Origin: an uncultured Collinsella sp.
Lineage (GTDB): Bacteria > Actinomycetota > Coriobacteriia > Coriobacteriales > Coriobacteriaceae
Length of the DNA stretch: 17,504 bases
NCBI GenBank assembly: GCA_902470895.1
Contig: CABRID010000040.1
Coordinates: forward strand, 1-17,504
Reading direction: 5' to 3'
Under the pieces are notes generated by a model, which saw nothing but the letters and a program-made list of their open reading frames with translations, had not been told where the DNA came from and ran no database searches. Positions 1 through 6,758 of the stretch are shown here, piece by piece. The position numbers were made by a program, and so were the translations under genes. How positions within the stretch are numbered: the stretch's first letter is position 1; every line of letters begins with the position of its first letter.

Positions 1-188
1 TGCCGCGCCCCGCAGTGCCCGCTTCCCCCAAGGACAATTATCAGTGCAGGTCACAAACTTGTGCTCTGTCGGTGTGGTCGGGGATTCGGTAAAAACCTAC
101 TCACTTAGTTTTACGCGATGCATATTGTCTTCAACGAGACCCCAGCCGGGGCGATTCCATCGCAAATTCCGGTGACCGGGGCAGCTAA
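1..188. other. Intergenic, no gene seen
   Basis: This stretch lies downstream of the flippase stop codon and runs to the edge of the window. No open frame with a believable start is present. A few short hairpins can be drawn on the minus strand just after the flippase stop, such as GCGAT-GGA-ATCGC. None is followed by a U-run, so no terminator is called. Confidence 0.5.
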
Positions 189-1820
189 TTAGGCGCCGTA
201 TGGGTTCCGGTCGCGCTCGATGCGTTGGCGGATGTGGGCGTACTCGATTATCAGCAGCACCAGGAGTAGGGCCATGATGGCTAGGTAGCTCACGACGGCG
301 CCCATCAGGCCGAGCAGATTGATCAGAATCACCGGCAGCACCACGCTCACGGCAAAACAAATCAGGTAGACCTTGGTGACGTCGCCGGCATGGCGCAGCA
401 CCGTGATGATGGCGTAGATAAAGTCGATGGCCGCGGTGACGCCGCCGGCAACGACCATTAGCAGCGCCAGCGTACGGTAGCGTTCAAAGCTGAGGCCGTA
501 CATAAAGCTCATGAGGGGAATACCGGGACCTGCCATAAATACGGCGCACACGCCGGTGATGACCACGATCAGCGCCATAACGGCAACAATAATCAGGTCA
601 AAGCGACGACGCTTGCGAGGATTAGCCCAAATGCTCGACAAGCGCAGGAGCTGCGGTTTATAGATAAATCCAATGCTCAGCAAAATAGCCTGCGCCGGAA
701 AGAACAGGGCATTAAAGTACAGCTGATATTTGTATGCCAGCGTGCCTTCCATCACAAACTTGGGCATGCTCTCGATAAGGTTGAACAGGAACAGTGCACC
801 AAAGAGCGGGGCGCACTGGACAAACAGGTGGCCGACCTCGCGCAGGCTCACGTGGCGCGATTTTTCGGTCTCGAGCAGGGCGAGCGGCGCGGTGACCAGC
901 ACGAGCGAGGCGATCGCGGTGACACCCATGGCCATGGCCGCGATGGGCATGCTGCGCGTGAGGAACAGCGCCACGCTGAAGACCGCGATGACGCCGACGG
1001 AGCGTAGCGTTTGGCTCATTCCAGCCAAGTAGAGTTTGTCGGCCTGCTGCAGGCGGCCTTCGTACACGTCGGCGACGCCGTCGATGACCTTATACAGGTA
1101 GACGCCCAGGCCGATCGTCGCCATCTGCGCATCATAGCCGCGGGCGCTGCTGTACATGAAGCCGCAGCCTAGGGCGAGCGCTCCACAAAGCCAGCGGTTG
1201 AGCTGGTAGGAGGCAAAGGACGTCTTTTCGTCGATGTCTGAGACCTGGAAATTGCGCACGCCGTAGTTGCATGCGATCATGATGAGCGTGCCGGTGACAA
1301 AGGCGATGGAGAACTTGCCGGCTTCTTCGGCGCCCACGAGCTGCGTAGACACGATGGTGAGCAGCGGAAACGCCAAGCCCCACACGGCGGTGCCGAGGGT
1401 GTTCCAAAGATAGTCGCGACTGGTGGCGTGCTCCTCGTATTCCGCTTCCTGCATGGAGAAGCCGCCGCCGTAGACGGCGCCGAGCAGGCGGTTCCACCAA
1501 GCGTTGACCATGCGGCGGACGGGGCCGGGCTGGCGATCGCGCTCGCGGCGACGGCGCGTGGCCTGGCTGCTATCGGGCCCGCCGGCGTTGCGCTGACTCA
1601 GCTCCTGGATGCGTGCGAGCTCTTCGGCCGTGTGGGAGGCAGGGAAGAGGCCGTTCTCGATGCGGCCGCCCTGGGCCTTCGCGGCTCCGTCTTTCGATGC
1701 AGCGGGGTTGGAGATGCCGTTGCGGCGGGCGATGGCGCGGCGAATGCTATCGAGGGGCGTGATGCTCAAAGCGGGGTCCTTTCTATTGCTGCGCTCTAGT
1801 ATAGTCGCGGTGGTATCCAT
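189..1820 (-). CDS. Wzx/MurJ-like polysaccharide flippase with long N-terminal extension
   Basis: A 543-residue membrane protein of the MOP flippase superfamily type (lipopolysaccharide or polysaccharide biosynthesis protein). Members move lipid-linked sugar intermediates across the cytoplasmic membrane. From about residue 141 it is a run of hydrophobic helices, starting near LGTAVWGLAFPLLTIVS and ending near LLLVLLIIEYA, with small polar loops as in Wzx proteins. The first 135 or so residues are hydrophilic and basic (for example ATRRRRERDR at about 87-96) and should be cytoplasmic; that is longer than the usual short N-terminus. The chosen ATG at 1820 has no clear Shine-Dalgarno sequence, so a later start such as Met104 (MVNAWWNRLLG) cannot be excluded. 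No glycosyltransferase genes flank it, so the substrate is unknown. The fold call is fairly sure; the exact family is less so. Confidence 0.75.
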   Translation of the reverse strand: MDTTATILERSNRKDPALSITPLDSIRRAIARRNGISNPAASKDGAAKAQGGRIENGLFPASHTAEELARIQELSQRNAGGPDSSQATRRRRERDRQPGPVRRMVNAWWNRLLGAVYGGGFSMQEAEYEEHATSRDYLWNTLGTAVWGLAFPLLTIVSTQLVGAEEAGKFSIAFVTGTLIMIACNYGVRNFQVSDIDEKTSFASYQLNRWLCGALALGCGFMYSSARGYDAQMATIGLGVYLYKVIDGVADVYEGRLQQADKLYLAGMSQTLRSVGVIAVFSVALFLTRSMPIAAMAMGVTAIASLVLVTAPLALLETEKSRHVSLREVGHLFVQCAPLFGALFLFNLIESMPKFVMEGTLAYKYQLYFNALFFPAQAILLSIGFIYKPQLLRLSSIWANPRKRRRFDLIIVAVMALIVVITGVCAVFMAGPGIPLMSFMYGLSFERYRTLALLMVVAGGVTAAIDFIYAIITVLRHAGDVTKVYLICFAVSVVLPVILINLLGLMGAVVSYLAIMALLLVLLIIEYAHIRQRIERDRNPYGA

Positions 1821-1828
1821 TCGTGTTT

Positions 1829-1845
1829 TTGAACAGGTTGTTCAA
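1829..1845. promoter_or_regulatory. Perfect inverted repeat upstream of flippase
   Basis: TTGAACA-GGT-TGTTCAA has 7-bp arms and a 3-bp spacer, centred about 17 bp upstream of the proposed flippase start. The size and symmetry fit an operator for a dimeric HTH repressor. A looser pair of related half-sites (CTTGAA at 1942-1947, TTCAAG at 1957-1962) lies about 115 bp further upstream. The assignment as an operator is inferred from position only. Confidence 0.4.
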
Positions 1846-1869
1846 TAAATGGCGGCGCCATTCAGTAGT

Positions 1870-1925
1870 CGGCACTTAGGGACGTTCCTTATGTGCCGGC
1901 ACTTTGGGAACGTCCCTAAGTGCCG
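1870..1925. repeat. Intergenic inverted repeat, GGGACGTTCC family
   Basis: The 19-bp arm CGGCACTTAGGGACGTTCC (1870-1888) is perfectly repeated in inverted orientation at 1907-1925. The 18-nt centre itself holds the palindrome GTGCCGGCAC (1893-1902). A very similar unit occurs at 14598-14646, so this is a dispersed repeat and not just a local hairpin. There is no U-run, so a terminator role is not supported. Confidence 0.8.
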
Positions 1926-1966
1926 GCATCCGAGGACACTCCTTGAATATTGCCTGTTCAAGAGTA

Positions 1967-2007
1967 TCCCCAATGACTAGTCGTTTAAAAACGTCCCCAA
2001 TGACTAG
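1967..2007. repeat. Direct repeat TCCCCAATGACTAG, two copies
   Basis: Identical 14-mers at 1967-1980 and 1994-2007 have a 27-bp period. On the minus strand they read CTAGTCATTGGGGA, followed by TACTC in one copy and CGTT in the other. The TGGGGATACTC part also appears at 14635-14645, which links this element to the inverted repeat beside it. Confidence 0.7.
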
Positions 2008-2056
2008 GCCGCTTGCCTGCGATTTTTGACCGTTGGGCGGGCTTGCCGCCCTTGCC

Positions 2057-2072
2057 GCAAAAACGTTTTTGC
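2057..2072. promoter_or_regulatory. 16-bp perfect palindrome upstream of pckA
   Basis: GCAAAAACGTTTTTGC is a perfect 16-bp palindrome with a central CG, 74 bp before the pckA start codon. Operators of LacI/GalR-type repressors, including catabolite control sites, typically have a central CG flanked by A and T runs. A role in carbon-source control of pckA is inference. No convincing -35/-10 pair was found around it. Confidence 0.45.
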
Positions 2073-2146
2073 ATATCGGGTACAACGGGCTTTACGTGAG
2101 TAAAGTGCGCGCCGCGTCCATGTGTCGCGCTTTTAAAGGAGGCCCC

Positions 2147-3817
2147 ATGCCTGGTGTTACCCCTGCAGAAGTACTGTCCAACTTTGGTCTTACGTTGGTC
2201 GAAGATCCCGCCGAGAGCCAGCCCCGCCTGCTGGTTGACCTACCGGCGGCCGAGCTCGTCGAGTATGCCATCCGGCGCGAAGAGGGCTGCATGGCCTCTA
2301 ACGGCGCGCTTGTGATCGAGACGGGGGAGCGCACCGGCCGTTCGCCCAACGACCGCTTTATCGTCGACACGCCCGACGTGCACGACAAGATCGCCTGGGG
2401 ACCCGTCAACCGCCCGCTGTCCGTCGAGAGCTACGAGGCCATTAAGGCCGGCATCGTCGACTATCTCAACGAGCGCGATGTCTTCGTCACGCGCGGCATG
2501 GCCGGCGCCGACCGCAACCACACGCGCCGCCTGCTCGTCGCCTGTGAGCGTGCCAGCCAGGCGCTCTTTATTAAGCAGATGCTCGCTCGTCCGCTCGCCC
2601 GCGAAATTGCGCGCACCGGCGAGCCGGACTTCTGCGTCCTGGCCGCCCCCGGTTATCAGTGCGACCCTGCGATTAAGGGCCTCAACTCCAGTGCCGCCGT
2701 GGTCATCAACTTCCAGGAGCGCGTGATCCTGGTCGCCGGCACCGGTTACTCCGGCGAGATCAAAAAGTCCATCTTCAGCGTCATGAACTACCTGCTGCCC
2801 GTCGAGGATGACGTGCTGCCCATGCATTGCTCAGCTAGCATGGACCCCGTCACGCACGAGACCGCTGTGTTCTTTGGCCTGTCCGGCACCGGCAAGACCA
2901 CGCTTTCGGCCAACCCCACGCGCCTGCTGATCGGCGACGACGAGCACGGTTGGTCCGACATGGGCATCTTCAATATCGAGGGCGGCTGCTATGCCAAGTG
3001 CGAGGGCCTGGATGCCTTCCACGAGCCCGAGATCTTCAACGCCGTCCGCTTTGGCGCCATCTGCGAAAACGTGGTGCTCGACGAGAACCGTAAGCCCAAC
3101 TACGACGACGTCTCGATCACGCATAACACGCGCGTGGCCTACCCCGTGGAGCACATTCCTAACGCGTGGACCAAGGGCATGGGCACCACCCCGAGCGTCG
3201 TGCTCTTCCTGACCTGCGACGCCTTTGGTGTGCTGCCGCCCATCTCGCGCCTGACGGCCGACGCCGCCATGTACCACTTTGTGACGGGCTTTACGGCCAA
3301 GATTCCCGGCACCGAGGTCGGCGTCACCGAGCCCACGCCCACGTTCTCCTCGCTGTTCGGCGAGCCGTTTATGCCGCTCGACCCCATGGTCTACGCCAAA
3401 ATGCTCGGCGAGCGCATCGCCGACGGCCGCACGCGCGTCTACCTGGTCAACACCGGCTGGATCGGCGGCGGCTACGGCGTGGGGCATCGCATTGAGCTTG
3501 CCTACACGCGCTCCCTGGTCGCGCGCGCCCTCGACGGCACCATCGAGGACAGCGAGTTCGTGCACGACGACATCTTTAACGTCGACATTCCCACCACGTG
3601 CCACGGCGTGCCCGACGGCATCCTGGTGCCGCGTCAGTACTGGCAAAGCACCGCGCGCTACGACGAGGCCGCGCACAACCTGGCTGTGATGTTCGAGGAG
3701 AACTTTGAGAAGAAGTACTCGCACCTGCCCGATTCCGTAAAGGCCGCCGGCCCGCACGCCCAGGTGCCCGCCGAGGCTCGTCACCGCGGCCGCGGCCTGC
3801 TGGGACTCCGCCTGTAA
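2147..3817 (+). CDS. pckA: Phosphoenolpyruvate carboxykinase (ATP)
   Basis: Catalyses oxaloacetate + ATP to phosphoenolpyruvate + CO2 + ADP in the cytoplasm. In gluconeogenesis it runs that way; in many anaerobic gut bacteria it runs in reverse to fix CO2 toward succinate. The 556-residue protein carries the ATP-type signatures: GRSPNDRF near 64-71, the segment HCSASMDP at 227-234, the kinase P-loop GLSGTGKTT at 244-252, and the metal-binding LIGDDEHGWSD at 261-271. It is slightly longer than the usual 520-545. The start ATG at 2147 follows a strong AAAGGAGG (2135-2142); the frame stays open upstream to about 2033 but without a ribosome site. Its TAA is embedded in the palindromic repeat that follows. 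Family assignment is certain; direction of flux is not visible. Confidence 0.97.
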   Translation: MPGVTPAEVLSNFGLTLVEDPAESQPRLLVDLPAAELVEYAIRREEGCMASNGALVIETGERTGRSPNDRFIVDTPDVHDKIAWGPVNRPLSVESYEAIKAGIVDYLNERDVFVTRGMAGADRNHTRRLLVACERASQALFIKQMLARPLAREIARTGEPDFCVLAAPGYQCDPAIKGLNSSAAVVINFQERVILVAGTGYSGEIKKSIFSVMNYLLPVEDDVLPMHCSASMDPVTHETAVFFGLSGTGKTTLSANPTRLLIGDDEHGWSDMGIFNIEGGCYAKCEGLDAFHEPEIFNAVRFGAICENVVLDENRKPNYDDVSITHNTRVAYPVEHIPNAWTKGMGTTPSVVLFLTCDAFGVLPPISRLTADAAMYHFVTGFTAKIPGTEVGVTEPTPTFSSLFGEPFMPLDPMVYAKMLGERIADGRTRVYLVNTGWIGGGYGVGHRIELAYTRSLVARALDGTIEDSEFVHDDIFNVDIPTTCHGVPDGILVPRQYWQSTARYDEAAHNLAVMFEENFEKKYSHLPDSVKAAGPHAQVPAEARHRGRGLLGLRL

Positions 3818-3852
3818 CCACCACAAAGGGGACAGGCACCTTTGTGGTGGTT
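3816..3852. repeat. ACCACCAC hairpin repeat, copy 1
   Basis: Arms AACCACCACAAAGG (3816-3829) and CCTTTGTGGTGGTT (3839-3852) pair perfectly around the loop GGACAGGCA. The left arm overlaps the pckA stop codon and the right arm runs into TTTT, so this copy may also act as the pckA terminator. It is one of four copies in the window. Confidence 0.9.
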
Positions 3853-3881
3853 TTGCTCGAGCGGATAACTCGGGTTACAAT
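3853..3881 (+). promoter_or_regulatory. Candidate promoter for B3/4 gene leader
   Basis: TTGCTC (3853-3858) and TACAAT (3876-3881) are separated by exactly 17 bp. The -10 box is close to consensus and the -35 is weak. It starts right after the hairpin repeat and would give a leader of about 138 nt. Confidence 0.45.
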
Positions 3882-3895
3882 ACGCCTGACATATC

Positions 3896-3985
3896 GCCCC
3901 CTTCTCCGGATGGGGGCAGCGTAAGCGCTCTTGTGGCGGCACCGTAGGACTTTGAAGGTGGCCGTCGTAAGGGCGCTTTTTGTTT
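3896..3985 (+). ncRNA. Structured leader with terminator-like hairpin
   Basis: Downstream of the candidate promoter lie two hairpins. The first is GCCCCC (3896-3901) with GGGGGC (3912-3917). The second is a long stem, AAGCGCTCTT (3923-3932) with AAGGGCGCTT (3969-3978), having an inner stem GGCGGC-ACC with GGT-GCCGTC, and followed directly by TTTTTGTTT. This looks like an intrinsic terminator located 48 nt before the next start codon, so it is either an attenuator or the 3' end of a short RNA of about 98 nt. A further hairpin (3988-4005) follows; its GCGCCC could pair with GGGCGC of the terminator stem. No known riboswitch class was recognised. Confidence 0.45.
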
Positions 3986-4025
3986 AGGCGCCCGCATTCG
4001 GGTGCACGCTATGAAGGGAGAGCAC

Positions 4026-4745
4026 ATGAAGAGTTTTGTTGCCGAGGATTCGTTTTGGGAGTTGTTCCCGCAGGCGGCTATCGGAGTTGTGGTCGTAAAG
4101 GGCATGAAGCCCGCGGCACAGATTCCCCAGGAAGACGTGGATGCGATCGCCGCGTTGCTCGACCGCGCCAACATTGATGCGGAGCGTCACCTGACGAGCG
4201 ACACCATCAGCGAGAACGCGCCGGTCAAGGCGTGGCGTGAGGCGTATCGTCAGTTTAAGACCAAGAAGGGTGCGCGGTGCTCCATCGAGAACCTGCTCAA
4301 GCGCGTGCTCAAAGGCAAGCCGGTCGGCCACATCACGCCGGCGGTGGACATCTACAATACGGTTTCGCTGACCTACGCGCTGCCCGTGGGCGGTGAGGAT
4401 CTGCATGCTATTGAGGGTAATTTGCGCCTGACGGTGACCGACGGCGGCGACGCGTTCCTGCCGCTTGGTGAGGAGACGGACGATCCGACGCTGCCCGGTG
4501 AGCTTGCCTATATCGATGACGCGGGTGCTGTGTGCCGTTGCTGGAACTGGCGCGACGGCGTTCGCACGGCGCTGTCCGACGATTCGGCGGACGCTTTCCT
4601 GGCGATTGAGTGCGTGGAGCCCGAGCGGATGGGGGATTGCCAGGCCGCAATCGATCGCCTTGCTGAGTTGCTTGAGCGTTATCTTGGCGCCACAGTTGTC
4701 GTCAAGACGCTGGTGACGCACGAGAATCCGTGCGTGGAGCTGTAG
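4026..4745 (+). CDS. Stand-alone B3/B4 domain protein (PheRS-beta editing-domain homologue)
   Basis: A 239-residue soluble protein resembling the B3/B4 module of the phenylalanyl-tRNA synthetase beta chain, without any synthetase part. Supporting segments are AWREAYRQFKTKKGARCSIE (about 72-91), which matches the family's conserved basic region, then the PVGHITPAVDIYNTVSLTYALPVGGED stretch (about 100 onward) and the later GELAYIDDAGAVCRCWNWRDG. In PheRS this module clears mischarged Tyr-tRNA(Phe); the free-standing family (COG3382 type) has no settled role, and trans-editing or amino-acid/tRNA binding is only plausible. The start ATG at 4026 is preceded by AAGGGAGAG; in-frame GTG 4002 and ATG 4011 are weaker choices. 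It stands alone between two palindromic repeats and behind a structured leader. Confidence 0.8.
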   Translation: MKSFVAEDSFWELFPQAAIGVVVVKGMKPAAQIPQEDVDAIAALLDRANIDAERHLTSDTISENAPVKAWREAYRQFKTKKGARCSIENLLKRVLKGKPVGHITPAVDIYNTVSLTYALPVGGEDLHAIEGNLRLTVTDGGDAFLPLGEETDDPTLPGELAYIDDAGAVCRCWNWRDGVRTALSDDSADAFLAIECVEPERMGDCQAAIDRLAELLERYLGATVVVKTLVTHENPCVEL

Positions 4746-4771
4746 GAATTCCTGCGGCCCGCGTTCGTCGT

Positions 4772-4811
4772 AAACCACCACAAAGGGGGACAGGCACCTT
4801 TGTGGTGGTTT
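4772..4811. repeat. ACCACCAC hairpin repeat, copy 2
   Basis: Arms AAACCACCACAAAGG (4772-4786) and CCTTTGTGGTGGTTT (4797-4811), 15 bp and perfect, enclose the loop GGGACAGGCA. T residues follow, so it could end the B3/4 transcript. Compared with copy 1 it has one extra G in the loop. Confidence 0.9.
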
Positions 4812-4871
4812 TTATGTTGATGGGTTAACAAATGGGATATCTGGGTATGGAGGACTCCTCGGTACGGCTAA

Positions 4872-4891
4872 GATGTTTACCCGTTAGCATC
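4872..4891. promoter_or_regulatory. Imperfect palindrome upstream of marR-type gene
   Basis: GATGTTTACCCGTTAGCATC is a 20-bp site with 7 of 10 symmetric positions matching, 27 bp before the MarR-family start codon. Autoregulation through such a site is common for MarR proteins. The sequence shows only the symmetry; binding is inferred. A short palindrome, GAGGA-C-TCCTC (4850-4860), lies just upstream. Confidence 0.35.
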
Positions 4892-4917
4892 ATGCAAGCG
4901 AAAGGCGGTCGTCTCAC

Positions 4918-5367
4918 ATGCAGCAGAACGACGAGACACGTTTTGAGGACTTTGTCGGACTGATTAGCGGCCTCTACAAGGAGATCCAGCGCATCAAGAC
5001 GTCCGAGGGCGCAAGGCTGGGCCTCAAGGGCTCCGACGTCATGTGCCTGTACTATCTGGAGCGCAGCAAGGACGGCCTGACCGGTGCCGACCTCGCCCGC
5101 ATGGCCGGCGTGACCCGCGCTGCCGTTTCGCGTACGCTGGCTCACCTGGAGGAGGGCGGCTACGTCGAGGTCGACGACTCGGGCGATGCTGCCGTCAAGT
5201 ACCGTGCCCCGGTTCGCCTGACCACGCTGGGCGGCGAGAGCATGAATGAAGCCGATCGCATCATTCGCGAAGTGCTCGATACCACCGGAAAGACCATGGG
5301 CGTGGAGCAGCGCGAGCAGATGTACGCATCGCTGCGCACGATTCTCAACACCCTGCGCGAGCTGTAG
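4918..5367 (+). CDS. MarR-family transcriptional regulator
   Basis: A 149-residue DNA-binding protein with the winged helix-turn-helix typical of MarR dimers. The helix-turn-helix is LTGADLARMAGVTRAAVSRT with the following wing up to GYVEVDD (residues about 54-87), flanked by N- and C-terminal helices that would form the dimer interface. The start ATG at 4918 has only a weak ribosome site (GAAAGGCGG). The next gene on the same strand, 119 bp away, encodes a DegV/FakB lipid-binding protein. That recalls FabT, a MarR-type fatty-acid regulator, but the pairing is context only; ligand and targets cannot be read from sequence. The 20-bp imperfect palindrome upstream could be its own operator. Confidence 0.9.
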   Translation: MQQNDETRFEDFVGLISGLYKEIQRIKTSEGARLGLKGSDVMCLYYLERSKDGLTGADLARMAGVTRAAVSRTLAHLEEGGYVEVDDSGDAAVKYRAPVRLTTLGGESMNEADRIIREVLDTTGKTMGVEQREQMYASLRTILNTLREL

Positions 5368-5486
5368 GGCCGCCAAGGCATTTGCTTCCAATTAACAACT
5401 GCATAGTCCTGTTTGAGCGCGTATACCGTGCCGGGGCCTTGCTGTCAAAATTCCCTGCGCGGGACCTGCGCAAGAAAGGATTCGCT

Positions 5487-6341
5487 ATGTCCGTCCGCAT
5501 TATTACCGATTCCGCGAGCGATATGTCGCCGGCTGAGCACCCCGCTCTGCGTGTTCTGCCGCTGTCCGTCACCTTTGGCACCGATGTGTACATGGATGGC
5601 GTCGACATCGATCACCAGCGCTTTTACGAGATGCTCGTGGAGCGCGATGAGCTGCCCAAGACCGGCCAGGTCAACCCGTACGCGTTTTCGCAGGCTATTG
5701 CCGAGGCGCGTGATGCCGGCGATGAGGCTGTGATTATTACCGTGGGCGCTAAGCTTTCGGGCACCAATCAGAGTGCCCGTACCGCACTTGCCGAGGCGCC
5801 GGGCGGCGACGTGTACGTGGTGGATAGCAACAGCGTCACTCTGGGTGAGCGTGTCCTGGTCGAGTATGCCCTGCGCCTGGTGGACGAGGGCCGTAGTGCG
5901 GCCCAGATCGCGGCGGCCGTCGAGGCCGTCCGTGACCGCGTGGTCGTCATCGGCCTGCTCGAGACGCTGGAGTACCTGGTTCGCGGCGGTCGTCTGTCTG
6001 CTGCGGCCGGCGCCGTGGGCACGCTGCTCAACGTAAAGCCTGTGGTGGCTGTCGAGGACGGTCTGATCGTGCAGCTGGGCAAGGCGCGCGGTTCCAAGAA
6101 CGGCCGCAACCTGCTGAACCAAAAGGTCGAAAAGGCGGGCGGCATCGACTTTTCCATGCCGCTGGCGCTCGGCTATACGGGTCTTTCGGATGCGGTGCTC
6201 AAGAAGTATATCGAGGACAGCGCTGCACTGTGGGCTGGCCACACCGAGGGCGAGTTGCCCGTTCACACCATCGGCGCCACCATCGGTACCCACGTTGGCC
6301 CCGGCGCCGTAGCAGTAGCCTTCTTCCAGCCCGCCAACTAA
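5487..6341 (+). CDS. DegV-family (FakB-like) fatty-acid-binding protein
   Basis: A 284-residue cytoplasmic protein of the DegV fold. Members bind a fatty acid and, as FakB, present it to the kinase FakA for phosphorylation and entry into phospholipid synthesis. Visible signatures are the opening strand RIITDSASD (4-12), the KLSGTNQSA loop, LETLEYLVRGGRLS in the middle, and the C-terminal IGTHVGPGAVAVAFF. Length matches the family (about 280). The ATG at 5487 follows AGAAAGGA at 6-nt spacing; the frame continues open upstream to about 5382 without another good start. The neighbouring MarR gene suggests, but does not prove, joint regulation. No fakA is in the window. Many genomes carry several paralogues with different acyl preference, which cannot be told here. 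Confidence 0.93.
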   Translation: MSVRIITDSASDMSPAEHPALRVLPLSVTFGTDVYMDGVDIDHQRFYEMLVERDELPKTGQVNPYAFSQAIAEARDAGDEAVIITVGAKLSGTNQSARTALAEAPGGDVYVVDSNSVTLGERVLVEYALRLVDEGRSAAQIAAAVEAVRDRVVVIGLLETLEYLVRGGRLSAAAGAVGTLLNVKPVVAVEDGLIVQLGKARGSKNGRNLLNQKVEKAGGIDFSMPLALGYTGLSDAVLKKYIEDSAALWAGHTEGELPVHTIGATIGTHVGPGAVAVAFFQPAN

Positions 6342-6352
6342 CCGACCTGCCA

Positions 6353-6392
6353 TAAACCACCACAAAGGGGACAGGCCCTTTGTGGTGGTTTA
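6353..6392. repeat. ACCACCAC hairpin repeat, copy 3
   Basis: This is the longest perfect stem of the family: 17 bp, 6353-6369 with 6376-6392, loop GACAGG. Relative to copies 1 and 2 the A in GGCACC is missing, so the stem closes further. It lies 11 bp after the degV stop codon. Confidence 0.9.
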
Positions 6393-6420
6393 TGCTTTTC
6401 TGAGTGGAAGGGAGCGAGCA

Positions 6421-6741
6421 ATGGCGTCTGAGGGCTTTTTTGAACGGGTGTACGAGGTGGTCGAGCAGATCCCCGAGGGGATGGTCGCCACGTATGGTCA
6501 GGTAGCGCTGCTTGCCGGTCGTCCGCGGAGCGCGCGGTACGTGGGCTACGCGCTGCACAGCAATCCGCGCCCCGGCGAGATTCCCTGCCATCGCGTGGTG
6601 TTTGCCGACGGCCGTATCTGTGAGGGCTTTGCCTTTGGTGGCCCCGATGCTCAGCGCGAGCTCTTAATGGGGGAGGGCGTGACGTTTGCCGATCCCATGC
6701 ATGTTGATCTGGCCGCCTGTCGTTGGCCTGCCGGACTCTAG
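6421..6741 (+). CDS. Short MGMT-family protein (single C-terminal domain, PCHR intact)
   Basis: A 106-residue protein equal to the DNA-binding domain of O6-alkylguanine-DNA alkyltransferases, without the N-terminal domain. It shows EGMVATYGQVA (19-29, the helix-turn-helix start), the arginine-finger region RSARYVGYALHSNP (36-49) and IPCHRVV (54-60). The motif holds Cys56, the methyl-acceptor position; many alkyltransferase-like proteins (ATL/YbaZ) of this length have Trp or another residue there and only flag lesions. This one could therefore be a minimal repair enzyme or an ATL-like sensor. The ATG at 6421 follows GGAAGGGAG at good spacing. It is flanked on both sides by copies of the same palindromic repeat. 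Fold is sure; activity is not. Confidence 0.88.
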   Translation: MASEGFFERVYEVVEQIPEGMVATYGQVALLAGRPRSARYVGYALHSNPRPGEIPCHRVVFADGRICEGFAFGGPDAQRELLMGEGVTFADPMHVDLAACRWPAGL

Positions 6742-6758
6742 CGGCTCTGCCGTGGCCG

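Noticed and set aside
33..129. Possible small mobile element flanked by GACAAT (33-38) and ATTGTC (124-129)
   Set aside because: The inverted match is only 6 bp, with no target duplication or second copy in the window.
2831..3826. 331-residue minus-strand frame inside pckA, and similar long antisense frames over degV, radical SAM, pncB and proB
   Set aside because: GC-rich third positions keep antisense frames open. They lack ribosome sites and family motifs, while the sense strand encodes clear enzymes.
3923..3985. T-box riboswitch upstream of the B3/4 gene
   Set aside because: GGCGGCACCG and AAGGTGGCCG recall the T-box core, but the exact GGTGGNACCGCG element is missing, the leader is too short for stem I, and no specifier loop is seen.
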